DNA of 64,000 nt from Rhodomicrobium sp. R_RK_3. Lineage in GTDB: Bacteria; Pseudomonadota; Alphaproteobacteria; Rhizobiales; Rhodomicrobiaceae. The notes below the pieces were generated by a model. That model did no database searches. It saw only the letters and a list, made by a program, of their open reading frames with translations, and was not told the origin of the DNA. Each line of letters opens with the position of its first letter. The stretch's first letter is position 1. The translations under genes were made by a program, and so were the position numbers. Positions 9,117 to 16,485 of this stretch are shown here, piece by piece. Location: positions 1 through 64,000 of the forward strand of contig NZ_MWLK01000001.1 in NCBI RefSeq assembly GCF_002198715.1, in the 5' to 3' direction.

Positions 9117-9165
9117 CCCTCTCCTCGAGGGAGAGGGCAGGCGCGTAGCGACCGGGTGAGGGGGC
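9117..9165. repeat. Family C intergenic hairpin repeat
   Basis: A hairpin CCCTCTCCTCGAGGGAGAGGG is followed by GCAGGCGCGTAGCGACCGGGTGAGGGGG. A related unit in the opposite orientation is at 20224-20273 (CCCCCTCACCCGG...CCCTCTCCCCATGGGAGAGGG). It lies just before the ROK gene. Such units are common between genes in GC-rich alphaproteobacteria. Confidence 0.6.
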
Positions 9166-9218
9166 GGGCTGGCTCCGGCTTAAATCGCCTCGGCCTGTCG
9201 GGGAAACGGAAGGGCAGC

Positions 9219-10394
9219 GTGAGCGACAATCAGGACCAGCTTGCGATCAAGCGCCATATCATCCGCGAGGACGGCTCGATGACTCCGTCCGATCTGCGCC
9301 AGCGCAACCGCGTCCGCATCCTCTCCGAAATCCGCCGGGACCCCGGCATCTCGCGGCGCGGCCTGTCGGAGCTGACCGGCCTCACCGACGCCAGCGTCTC
9401 GCGCATCACCCGCGACCTGATCGGCGACGGCCTGATCGTCGAGACCGAGACCGCCGGCAGCCATGCCCGTCGCGGCCGTCCCAATGTCGGGCTGTTCCTC
9501 AACCCGTCGGGCATCGCCGTGCTGTGCCTGTGCCTCTCAGCCTATGAGCAGAAATTCTCCGTCGTCATGCTGAACGGGACGCGGCTGCTGGAGGGCGAAC
9601 TCGCCGCCCTGACCGAGCGGGGCGCGGCCGACATCGCCGCCGGCATCCGCGCCCGCATCGGGCGGCACGGCGTACATCCGCAGATCGAGGCGCCGCGCCT
9701 CGCCGGCATCGCCATCGCCGTGTCGGGAACGGCGAAGGACGGCGTCGGCGAACTCACCGCCGCGCTGGAGGAGGGCTTCGGCGTCGCCGGCCATGTCGAG
9801 GACATCTCCAACGCTCTGCATATCGCGGAGACCAAATATCGCGAGGGCGGACGCGCGGCGAGCCGCAGTCTGCTGATCCATGCCGGCCTCGAACTCGGCG
9901 CCAGCCTGATGATGAACGGCGTCGCCTCCAGCATCGCGCATCAGTCGCTCGGCCGCGTCGTCGTCGACCGCTCGGGCGGCGATGCGGGCTGGACCCGGCT
10001 CGAGGACCGCGCCTCCGGCAGCGCCATCATGCAGCGGCTCGGCCATACCGGCGTGCCGCGCAGCCCGCAGGCCGGGCTGATCTCCGGGCTGCCGCATGCC
10101 ATCCGCCAGGCAAATTCCGGCGACCCCGCCGCGATGCTGGCCTTCCGCGACGCCGGCCACGCGCTGGCGGTCAGCACGGTGCCGGTCTGCGCCATGGTGC
10201 GGACGGAACAGGTGGTGCTGGCGGGACCGCTCGCCGCCGCCGGACCTTTCGTGCAAGGCTTTCAGGAGGTGATCGCGGCGTCTTTCGAGGCCGCCGACGA
10301 GAGCCGCCCGCGCGTCGTCCGCTCGGTGAAGAGCTACCTCAAGGGCGCCGAAGCGATGGGGCTCGACCGCTTCGCCTTCTCCCCGCCCGGCTGA
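9219..10394 (+). CDS. ROK-family transcriptional regulator, degenerate kinase domain
   Basis: This is a 391-residue regulator. An N-terminal winged helix-turn-helix (about 20-85: DLRQRNRVRILSEIRR, TGLTDASVSRITRDLI) is followed by a ROK-type sugar-kinase-like domain. Start is GTG at 9219, with GGAAGGG upstream. The region where ROK repressors carry the zinc motif (CxCGxxGCxE) reads LGRVVVDRSGGDAGWTRLED and has no cysteine. The DxGxT ATP-binding signature at the domain start is also missing. It probably senses a ligand without kinase activity, or senses something other than a classical sugar. It is divergent from urtA across a 367-bp gap, so it might act on that operon, but nothing proves it. 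Confidence 0.85.
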   Translation: MSDNQDQLAIKRHIIREDGSMTPSDLRQRNRVRILSEIRRDPGISRRGLSELTGLTDASVSRITRDLIGDGLIVETETAGSHARRGRPNVGLFLNPSGIAVLCLCLSAYEQKFSVVMLNGTRLLEGELAALTERGAADIAAGIRARIGRHGVHPQIEAPRLAGIAIAVSGTAKDGVGELTAALEEGFGVAGHVEDISNALHIAETKYREGGRAASRSLLIHAGLELGASLMMNGVASSIAHQSLGRVVVDRSGGDAGWTRLEDRASGSAIMQRLGHTGVPRSPQAGLISGLPHAIRQANSGDPAAMLAFRDAGHALAVSTVPVCAMVRTEQVVLAGPLAAAGPFVQGFQEVIAASFEAADESRPRVVRSVKSYLKGAEAMGLDRFAFSPPG

Positions 10395-10957
10395 GGCCGG
10401 CCGGGTGGTTTGCGACTCCGGAGTCGATCCGAGCCGCTTTGGCGATCCCCGTTTATCCGTTAAGTCCTTGATTTATTGGTGAGCCCAGATGGATTCGAAC
10501 CATCGACCTACTGATTAAAAGTTTGGGAGATAGCGTTTCCTATCAAATACTTATCAATCGGACGGATCAAATTTTTGCCGGTTTGCTATTGCAAAGTCGG
10601 ACGCAGATCCGACCTCAAGAGAGACGCTTTCCGTTCGGTCCGATCGCTCAAAACTATGCGATTGACTCGCACCTACCTAGTTGCTCTAACGCCAAAGCGT
10701 TTGTGGAGTGCCGAACCTGATACGCTCCATTCATTTTTTCGAGGCGCCCGGACGATATTTGTATATTCTCATATTGCTGAGCTCTTCGTTATTATACGAT
10801 GTTGTAGACGCCTGCTTCTTAGAACTTTATGTATTCTGTCATTTGAGGGTCAGTAACATGATTGTGGTTGAGTGTCGCATTACCTCAATTCCCAGATGTT
10901 GCTAGAACCGAATCCGTACAATCATACTGGTTGCCCACCGATCCCATAGGAGCTCAA
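10395..10957. other. Intergenic region at the left end of the tRNA-Lys island
   Basis: This 563-bp stretch starts with the end of the core chromosome, crosses the att repeat at 10475-10522, and continues into AT-rich island DNA. Short open frames in 10523-10856 overlap each other in different frames, show no recognisable motifs and lack convincing ribosome binding sites, so I call no gene. AT-rich segments at 10750-10830 (for example TTTGTATATTC) could hold the promoter of the three-gene operon starting at 10958. Confidence 0.5.
10475..10522 (-). repeat. Left attachment site: partial tRNA-Lys duplicate
   Basis: These 48 bases are identical to 17435-17482, the 3' half of the intact tRNA-Lys gene with its CCA end. 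An 11-base tract upstream (TAAGTCCTTGA) is also shared, after which the two sites differ by an indel. The match stops inside the anticodon stem, so this is not a working tRNA gene. It is the copy left when an element integrated into the tRNA 3' end and marks the distal boundary of the island. Confidence 0.9.
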
Positions 10958-11770
10958 ATGGCCGATTTACTTTTTGCCCGTCCGCCATTGGTCGAGGTGA
11001 TCTGTGAAATTAGATGGGAGCTTCGTACAATTACTACGATGCCAGACACATTAATTGATCCCCATTATGATTCATTCAATGATGATATAACTATGCTCGC
11101 AAAGGCGAAGGGATTTGGTTTTGTTGAAGAACTTCAGTCACCGGATTTTCCAAGAGAATTTCGGCCTTATATCCCTGAACGCAGATTTCGAAAACAGCAA
11201 GGTGAGTGGCCGTTATTTCAAATTGGGCCAGGGTTGTTTACGGTCAATGTTACTCCGCCTTATGGCGGGTGGAATAATTTCAAGTTGTTCCTTGCAGAAT
11301 CGATAGAATTACTATTTAAAAGCTATCCCATATCGGTTAAATATCTTAAAATTAAGGGGCTGGAATTACGTTACTTGAACGCGTTTGACAAGAAATTCGG
11401 GTATACTTCCTATCTTCAGTTTGCGCCTGAGCACCTCAATTTGAAAACGGCCGTGCCCTCGAGTATCTTGGATGAGCATGTGGCGGATCTCAATGATGTG
11501 GACGTGACGAACTTTATCGTGTTTCCTATAAAGAGTTTAACGAATTCAAATGCGGTCATTCGCCTTACAAAGGGGATCGTAGGAGGATCATCCGCTCTTC
11601 TCGCTGAGCTTCTTGTGCGTCGGCAAGACAAAGCGGCTGCGGTAATGCCCTCGCACCACGTCGAAGTGTGGTTTGAAAATGCCCATACGGTCGTGAGAGA
11701 CCTTTTTCTCAAGTTGGCCAACCCAGAACTGATCGCTAAGATGAGTTCGAATAAAGGGGGCGAAATATGA
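10958..11770 (+). CDS. TIGR04255-like protein, first gene of an AT-rich three-gene operon
   Basis: This 270-residue protein opens with FARPPLVEVICEIRWEL, the N-terminal pattern I associate with the sporadically distributed TIGR04255 family, whose function is unknown. No signal peptide or membrane segment is visible, so it is probably cytoplasmic. The start is ATG 10958 with GGAG 5 bases upstream. An earlier in-frame start at 10862 would add 32 residues unlike the family. The ATGA overlap with the next gene ties the two together. The DNA is clearly more AT-rich than the surrounding chromosome. Patchy distribution and island location fit a defence or toxin-related role, but no catalytic motif is visible to support one. 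Confidence 0.7.
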   Translation: MADLLFARPPLVEVICEIRWELRTITTMPDTLIDPHYDSFNDDITMLAKAKGFGFVEELQSPDFPREFRPYIPERRFRKQQGEWPLFQIGPGLFTVNVTPPYGGWNNFKLFLAESIELLFKSYPISVKYLKIKGLELRYLNAFDKKFGYTSYLQFAPEHLNLKTAVPSSILDEHVADLNDVDVTNFIVFPIKSLTNSNAVIRLTKGIVGGSSALLAELLVRRQDKAAAVMPSHHVEVWFENAHTVVRDLFLKLANPELIAKMSSNKGGEI

Positions 11771-12570
11771 TCGGTGGATCGTACGGGACCCATGCAACCC
11801 ATATAACGTTCACGAACCCTAAGGCGCTGCCTTTCCCAAGGAGTGACCGCGGTCGAGATCTTTCCGCAGTTAGTTCGGTTGACGAAGTCGTTTTGGTTAA
11901 GCCTCTTTCGATCCATGACTGGCACCACGGAGAGGTGCGCGCATATCTGCCGCCCCAAGCTTGGGCTCGTGCCCATTTAAGGCTGTCTCACGCAACAAAA
12001 TACCTTTTAATTGAGGGTGTTGCTGCGTTGAGCGAGGAGTTCAAGTTAGAAACGAAGAAGACAACCGCAGATGTGCGGAGCGGTTATCGCGATGAAATAA
12101 TTCGTAGTGTTCAAAGGATTTTGGAGCAAAGCTTTCCGGAGGCTATGCATAAGACATTCAGTCTTCAGGTAGAGCGTATTCAGACTGTGCTTGATGGTTT
12201 CGCTTCTTCGTCTGATCGCGATCGCATTCCCGAACTGGCTCAGCTTCGGAGCTTAAAATCAGGTTGGATGGGGGAGGGTAGTAGCGCACCCAATCAAGTT
12301 GCGCTTGCCGATGCAGAGCACTTTATCGCACGGGGGATCAGGGAAGGCCTTCATGCTCCAGCCATTTCTGCTTCTTTTTCTGGTGATATTTGTTTCTCTT
12401 GGCGAACGTCTCGAGGGAAGGCCTCTGCGCGATTCGAAGGCGATGGTTTCTTTGGCTATGCCATGTACCGAAATGGCCGTTTTGAAGCTGGCGAAGCGGA
12501 TGGCCGTTTAGAAGAAGATAGATTGCCGCAAGATCTTGTTCTTTACTTGAAGGATATCTATGGGGGATGA
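11767..12570 (+). CDS. Hypothetical protein, second gene of the island operon
   Basis: I do not recognise a characterised function. The protein has 267 residues and no signal peptide or membrane segment. The N-terminal half is rich in charged helix (about 80-150). The C-terminal part has a distinctive pattern: LAQLRSLKSGWMGEGSSAP near 155-175, then an Ala-rich helix, then a beta-rich stretch (GDICFSWRT, GDGFFGYAMYRNGRFEAG). From memory, a similar pattern (L..L..GWDG.G..AP followed by GGI.LEW) occurs in a widespread uncharacterised bacterial family. That resemblance is unverified. The gene overlaps both neighbours by four bases. Confidence 0.65.
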   Translation: MIGGSYGTHATHITFTNPKALPFPRSDRGRDLSAVSSVDEVVLVKPLSIHDWHHGEVRAYLPPQAWARAHLRLSHATKYLLIEGVAALSEEFKLETKKTTADVRSGYRDEIIRSVQRILEQSFPEAMHKTFSLQVERIQTVLDGFASSSDRDRIPELAQLRSLKSGWMGEGSSAPNQVALADAEHFIARGIREGLHAPAISASFSGDICFSWRTSRGKASARFEGDGFFGYAMYRNGRFEAGEADGRLEEDRLPQDLVLYLKDIYGG

Positions 12571-13106
12571 CCTGCAACTGTAAAGCTGAAGAAATGCAGC
12601 GAACACATGATGCAATCCACACGTTTGGTCCAGTTCTAGATGAGGAGAAAATACTCTTAGCTGGCATCTATCCGACGAATTGCGTCAATGGTGAGCTTCT
12701 TGACGCGGCTATTGATCATCGCAAACTTAAGAAGGGGGAGCAATCAGTCTGCAGGCAGAAATTCAGCAGTCAAGAGGAAGTTCAAAGCCAAGTTATCGAT
12801 AAGCTTCTTGCTAAGGATCTGCAAAGAAGTTCCGAGTGGGTTTTTACCGCGACTGCTGGTTCGATTAGATCGTTAGCTACAGATGATGCGCAGGTATTTT
12901 GCGTAATTGATGACGGCGAAGTAAATTTTCCTGCTCACGCTGCTTTGTCTTATTCGGACGCCATTAGGGAGGATCAGAAATACTGGGAGAAGGCGAATAA
13001 ACGCGCTGCCCAGCGTAACATAAATGCGGCAATGATCGGCAATTTGATTGAATTATTTCAGGCTGGACGTTGCAAAATTCACGATGCCTTCTCGGAAGCA
13101 ACTTGA
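12567..13106 (+). CDS. Hypothetical protein, third gene of the island operon
   Basis: I do not recognise a characterised function. The protein has 179 residues and is probably cytoplasmic. Notable stretches are LDEEKILLAGIYPTNCVNG near 25-43, KKGEQSVCRQKF near 55-66, and VFCVIDDGEVNFPAHAAL near 110-127. These resemble, from memory, small proteins with a core like LLR.IHP...V.DG, LSV.R and NPAHA, often found beside genes like the previous one. Start ATG overlaps the preceding stop (ATGA). It ends 30 bp before the convergent integrase gene. Confidence 0.6.
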   Translation: MTCNCKAEEMQRTHDAIHTFGPVLDEEKILLAGIYPTNCVNGELLDAAIDHRKLKKGEQSVCRQKFSSQEEVQSQVIDKLLAKDLQRSSEWVFTATAGSIRSLATDDAQVFCVIDDGEVNFPAHAALSYSDAIREDQKYWEKANKRAAQRNINAAMIGNLIELFQAGRCKIHDAFSEAT

Positions 13107-13136
13107 AAGCTAAATGTGAAATAATGGGTACGCCAG

Positions 13137-14285
13137 CTAAAGCGCGATCTCCTGCGCTGAGAGCCAGGCACTGAGCTTCTTGATCGCCGAATCAGCCATC
13201 TCTGGCTGCAAGACCAAGTAATGGCGGATGATGCTGGTAATAGAGATTAAGGAATGGCCTGTGATCGCGGCGATCTCCGCCAGTTCGCAACCGGCCAGCG
13301 CTAGACGCGTAACCGCTGTGTCGCGCAGATCCTGAAAGCGCTTATCGGCGACACACGGCGAGGTTTTGGCCGCGAGATCTCGAGCCTGCCGAAATGCCTT
13401 GTTCAGCGAAAATTTGTCGTAGGGATCACCATTGTCCTCGCGCAGGATCAGCACGTCGATCCGGGTCAGTCCCGCTTGGCGCTTGCGCGCCTTGATCGCG
13501 GTCACCCGGTCACGCAGTGCAGGTGTCATCGGCGCATCGATGAGGGCGCCGCCCCGACTTCGCATCTTCGCTTGGCTTAGGCGGATGCGCTGCTCGTCGA
13601 AGATCCGGTCGGGCAGTGCGAGCACATCGCTGAGGCGCTGGCCGGAATGCAGTGCGATAATGATTGCATCGCCGACCGAGTGCAGGCCGAGGCTATCGGC
13701 AGCCCCGACGACGGCCGTTACCTCCTCCGGCAGCCAGAACACCAGGCGCGGCGGGGCGGTATCGAGGCCGAGTTCGCGCGCGGGATTGTCAGCCCGCCAG
13801 CCAATGCGCGAGGCGTGGCTCAGCATTGCAAGGACAACGGCGAGAACGCCATTGGCCATGTGGTGGCCGCGTGTGGCGTGCATCTCCTCCCACCACCGAT
13901 AGAGATGGGATTTCTCGATGGAGGCGACGGGCGTCTCGCCGAAGTCGGCCAGAAACACACTGATCTTGCGTCTGTAATCCGCCTTAGTCGTCTCTGCCTT
14001 CTTCGTGAATTTTGGCGAGGTCCGCCAAACCTCCCACAAATGATCACCCGTGCGAGGGGGCCGGAGGGGCGTGGGTGCACGGCGCTTTTTCTCACCTCCG
14101 GCACGCCATGCCGTCACCTCGTCATTAAGCCGGCGCGCTGCCTCGATCGCCCGCGCCATGTCGAGCCATTCGCCGACCTCGTTCCTGAGGTCTCGGCCTT
14201 TCCAGCCCTTGTCGCGCAACGTTGGGCCCGGCTCCCAGCGCGGCCGGCCGGCGCGCCATTTGAGATATGAGACTTTGATCTTCAT
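13137..14285 (-). CDS. int: Tyrosine recombinase/phage integrase
   Basis: This 382-residue site-specific recombinase has a SAM-like N-terminal core-binding domain (about 80-170: FTKKAETTKADYRRKISVFL) and a C-terminal catalytic domain. The first catalytic Arg is in LHSGQRLSDVLALP (near 210). The second block is RFQDLRDTAVTRLA, where the usual HxLR is DLR, so the first His is replaced by Asp. The third is GHSLISITSIIRHYL, ending in the likely Tyr nucleophile. It should carry out integration at tRNA-Lys. It overlaps the small upstream gene by ATGA. Confidence 0.9.
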   Translation of the reverse strand: MKIKVSYLKWRAGRPRWEPGPTLRDKGWKGRDLRNEVGEWLDMARAIEAARRLNDEVTAWRAGGEKKRRAPTPLRPPRTGDHLWEVWRTSPKFTKKAETTKADYRRKISVFLADFGETPVASIEKSHLYRWWEEMHATRGHHMANGVLAVVLAMLSHASRIGWRADNPARELGLDTAPPRLVFWLPEEVTAVVGAADSLGLHSVGDAIIIALHSGQRLSDVLALPDRIFDEQRIRLSQAKMRSRGGALIDAPMTPALRDRVTAIKARKRQAGLTRIDVLILREDNGDPYDKFSLNKAFRQARDLAAKTSPCVADKRFQDLRDTAVTRLALAGCELAEIAAITGHSLISITSIIRHYLVLQPEMADSAIKKLSAWLSAQEIAL

Positions 14286-14497
14286 GCGGTGAAGCCCTCG
14301 AGCGTCCGAATGGCTGACATCATTTTGACCACACTGCCGCTGCCTGCGGCATTATGGCCTGTCTCGATGGCCGCTGTCATGATCGCGATTACCGCAACGG
14401 TGTTCGGCACGCTGAGCGGATTGTCGCCATGCACATAGGCCGCCCGCAGGACGGTGACGCGCACGATCTCGCGGGATAGTCGTTCGGCGACGTTCAT
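14282..14497 (-). CDS. Small phage-type protein upstream of the integrase
   Basis: This 71-residue protein begins MNVAERLSREIVRVTVLR and continues with a helical stretch, AIAIMTAAIETGHNAAGSG. I recall similar small proteins next to lysis or integrase genes in alphaproteobacterial prophages, with no known function. Its stop overlaps the integrase start (ATGA), and its ATG overlaps the stop of the preceding gene by one base (TGATG), so all three were one translational unit. The correct frame is buried in a longer unrelated reading frame. Confidence 0.65.
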   Translation of the reverse strand: MNVAERLSREIVRVTVLRAAYVHGDNPLSVPNTVAVIAIMTAAIETGHNAAGSGSVVKMMSAIRTLEGFTA

Positions 14498-14742
14498 CAC
14501 CCCCGCCCACTCACGTCCGGCTGGCCTTCGAAGCGCTTGATCTGCTCTTTCATCAGCACAACGATGTCCGCGCGATCGGCACCGTTCGAAATGTAATTGC
14601 AGCGCCCGTCCTGACTTCCGAACGGGAAAACCAGCAACACGAAGCCGACCTGCCGCTTTTCTCCCCTCGCCCTGCCGTTGAAAACCTTGTCCAATTTCCG
14701 GGCAATCGCCCGCATCTTCGCGAGGTATTTCGCCTCGCTTTG
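14497..14742 (-). pseudogene. 5'-truncated small phage-type gene
   Basis: Reading minus, the frame gives LQSEAKYLAKMRAIARKLDK, then GFVLLVFPFG and GRCNYISNGADRADIV, ending EGQPDVSGRG. This core is familiar from small alphaproteobacterial prophage proteins of unknown role. The similarity seems to extend to SEAKYLAKM at the junction near 14740, but no start codon with a ribosome binding site lies there. Beyond it the sequence belongs to the amidase on the other strand. An internal ATG at 14715 could still give a 72-residue product, so it may not be fully dead. Confidence 0.6.
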
Positions 14743-15220
14743 CAACCCGGCCGCCAAGGCTAGCGCCCATCTTGTGGTCGACCGCGAGGGCAAGGTGACT
14801 CAGCTCGCCCCGTTCAATTTGATCGCCTGGCACGCGGGCCAGTCGAGCTACAAGGGCCGGCGCGGGGTCAACGGCTTCGGCATCGGCATCGAGATGGTCG
14901 GCCCTGGGCAGATGACCTCGAGCAAGCCGGGTTTCGCGCGGGCTTGGTTCGGCGAAGATTTTCCGATCGACAAATATGACATCCGGCGCATGCGCACGCC
15001 CGCGCATGGCGATGGCTGGTGGATGCCCTTCACCGAGCCGCAGGTGCGCATGACGATCGCGCTCTGCAAGGCGCTGGTCGCGGCTTACCACCTCAAAGAC
15101 ATCACCACGCATTGGGCCATCTCGCCCAAGCGCAAGGTCGACCCGAATCCGCTCTTCCCCCTCGAGCTCTGCCGCGAGCTTGCCCTCGGCAAGGCGGCCG
15201 GGCCGATGGGGCTGGCCTGA
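14741..15220 (+). pseudogene. N-terminally truncated N-acetylmuramoyl-L-alanine amidase (endolysin)
   Basis: From 14744 the plus strand encodes NPAAKASAHLVVDREGKV and QLAPFNLIAWHAGQSSYKG, then FGIGIEMVG and ITTHWAISPKRKVDPNPLFP. This is the body of an AmiD/PGRP-type zinc amidase that cuts peptidoglycan. The first 40 or so residues, with the zinc-binding His of the IxIHYT segment, are missing. The frame stays open upstream to an ATG at 14678, but the extra residues read antisense to the opposing small gene and do not belong to the family. It is therefore probably inactive. Holin- and spanin-like genes follow directly. Confidence 0.75.
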
Positions 15221-15246
15221 GTGAAACCAACCGGAGCTTGAAAGAC

Positions 15247-15429
15247 ATGAACTGGGACACCGTCCAGCAGCTGCTGCGCATCATCCTCTACAGCGTCGGC
15301 GCATTCGTCCTCGGCGACGCCGTTGCCTCGGCCGAACTTTACCAGGGCCTGATCGCCGGCACCGTCAACGTCGCCGCCTTCGCCTGGTGGTGGTTCTGGG
15401 AACGCAACCGCGCCACGCCTCCCGCATGA
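15247..15429 (+). CDS. Small holin-like membrane protein of the lysis cassette
   Basis: This 60-residue protein (MNWDTVQQLLRIILYSVGAF...) has two predicted membrane segments, about 9-25 and 33-50, the second ending in the aromatic cluster WWWFWE. That is the size and layout of a small phage holin or holin-like protein, which would pierce the inner membrane to release the endolysin. It lies 27 bp after the amidase and overlaps the next gene by ATGA. The holin call is based on context and topology only. Confidence 0.6.
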   Translation: MNWDTVQQLLRIILYSVGAFVLGDAVASAELYQGLIAGTVNVAAFAWWWFWERNRATPPA

Positions 15430-15638
15430 CCTGGCTGCAGATCATCGGCGTCGCGCTGCAGGTCACACTGGCCTTCGTGACTATGCTCCGCGAACGCCGG
15501 CTGCTGCAGGCCGGGGAGGCCGATGCGATCCGCGAAGCCCTGGAGGAGACCAATGCCCGCGTTGAAAAGGCTCTGGCTGCTCGCCGCGCTGCTGGTGCTG
15601 CCGGCATGCAAGACGACGACCCCTACCTCCGTGACTGA
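15426..15638 (+). CDS. Rz-like inner-membrane spanin
   Basis: This 70-residue protein has one N-terminal membrane segment (about 3-19, LQIIGVALQVTLAFVTML) followed by a charged helix likely to form a coiled coil (about 20-55). This is the plan of an i-spanin (Rz), which links the inner membrane to the outer-membrane lipoprotein Rz1 and disrupts the outer membrane at lysis. It is shorter than lambda Rz. The neighbouring lipoprotein gene begins inside this one in another frame, a hallmark of spanin pairs. Confidence 0.6.
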   Translation: MTWLQIIGVALQVTLAFVTMLRERRLLQAGEADAIREALEETNARVEKALAARRAAGAAGMQDDDPYLRD

Positions 15639-15753
15639 CACATCCTGCCTTGCCTATGAGCCGATCCGTTATTCGCGGACCGATACCGAGGAAACCCGGC
15701 GCCAGATCATCGAGCACAACGCGGTCTGGGACGCGCTCTGCAAGACGCAATAG
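15553..15753 (+). CDS. Rz1-like outer-membrane spanin lipoprotein
   Basis: This 66-residue lipoprotein starts at the ATG at 15553, inside the Rz-like gene and in another frame. The signal sequence MPALKRLWLLAALLVLPAC ends in a lipobox with Cys19. The mature part has CLAYEPIRYSRTDTEETRRQ and a C-terminal HNAVWDALC. I recall this pattern from lysis lipoproteins in alphaproteobacterial phages. It should sit in the outer membrane and pair with the Rz-like protein. The overlap with Rz is 86 bp and the gene runs past the Rz stop. Confidence 0.65.
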   Translation: MPALKRLWLLAALLVLPACKTTTPTSVTDTSCLAYEPIRYSRTDTEETRRQIIEHNAVWDALCKTQ

Positions 15754-15762
15754 GAGACGGCC

Positions 15763-15960
15763 ATGTCGATCGAGCCGCGAGCTGTGGGCGATAGCGTGTT
15801 GGCGACGGGGCTGGTGGCCGCTCCCGCCTGGGCGTCGTGGCTGGGGGATCTCAACCAAGTGTTGACGACCCTGACGCTTGTAGTCGGATTGGTACTAGGT
15901 GTGGGCCGCCTAGTGCAATTTCTTCAAAATCGTCAACGGATGAAGTCTCCTGGCACTTAG
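15763..15960 (+). CDS. Small membrane protein at the end of the lysis cassette
   Basis: This 65-residue protein begins MSIEPRAVGDSV and has one hydrophobic segment, about 32-52 (LNQVLTTLTLVVGLVLGVG). GGAG lies 8 bases before the ATG, and the gene starts 9 bp after the lipoprotein stop. It may be a second holin-like protein or an antiholin, but nothing in the sequence decides this. It is the last GC-rich gene of the island, and the DNA turns AT-rich directly after it. Confidence 0.5.
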   Translation: MSIEPRAVGDSVLATGLVAAPAWASWLGDLNQVLTTLTLVVGLVLGVGRLVQFLQNRQRMKSPGT

Positions 15961-16065
15961 GCGACGCGTAGCTGTTAAGTGCCGCAGTCCGACTTCACCG
16001 CCCCAATTTACCTCCAATGAGTGAGAATTTTATCGCTCTGGAGCGCAAATCCCAACTCGGTCAAG

Positions 16066-16422
16066 TCATGGCCACTCAATTTCGAAGCGCCACAGGCGAT
16101 GGTAAAAATGAGAAGGCTGTCCTGAATTACGTCGATAAGTGTCCGATCCGTTGACTAAAATATTGTTATCTTGATCCAGGAAATCCATTTTAAAAGCAGC
16201 TACTGCTACCCCGTCTCCGCGATAGTAATTATAGGCTTTAATATACAAATTGCAGTATGGACCAGGAACCAGAATTTCCGGAAATTGAAGGAGCACTTTC
16301 GCGGTAGGTTCGTGCTTCGATGTGACAACAACAAAGGTTTCAATCCTACCTCTGACGATCAAGAAAAATTCTAAACGATCACTAGTATCTGTGACTTCTA
16401 TCAACAGCTTTCGTATCCTCAA
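16066..16422 (-). CDS. AT-rich hypothetical protein, paralogue of its neighbour
   Basis: I do not recognise this 118-residue protein. It is beta-rich, with alternating hydrophobic residues (LEFFLIVRG, FVVVTSK), then LQFPEILVPGPYCNLYIKAY and a C-terminus HFYHRLWRFEIEW. The middle and end parallel the 16486-16893 protein (LRQFENLLYVRAY; FHHVVYWFSVS), so the two are probably tandem paralogues. The only start in frame is a TTG, and the N-terminus is shorter than in the paralogue, so the 5' end may be eroded. No signal peptide is seen. Confidence 0.5.
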   Translation of the reverse strand: MRIRKLLIEVTDTSDRLEFFLIVRGRIETFVVVTSKHEPTAKVLLQFPEILVPGPYCNLYIKAYNYYRGDGVAVAAFKMDFLDQDNNILVNGSDTYRRNSGQPSHFYHRLWRFEIEWP

Positions 16423-16485
16423 GCCTTGAATGACGGTTCAGGGTGCGTGAATGGATAGTGATGTTGATACGGATATTCCATGGCT

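Larger units (their letters stand above)
8852..9218. other. Divergent intergenic region between urtA and the ROK regulator
   Basis: This 367-bp gap holds the sigma-54 promoter for urtA near its left end, an AT-rich middle (8920-9050) and a family C hairpin repeat at 9117-9165. I see no gene in it. The stretch from 8920 to 9050 is where an NtrC enhancer would be expected. Only weak, imperfect dyads are visible there. Confidence 0.6.

Noticed and set aside
10475-10522. A second tRNA-Lys gene
   Set aside because: Only the 3' half is present; the D arm and 5' acceptor strand are absent, so it is an integration footprint.
13137-15960. A complete, active prophage
   Set aside because: Capsid, tail, terminase and replication genes are absent and the amidase is truncated.
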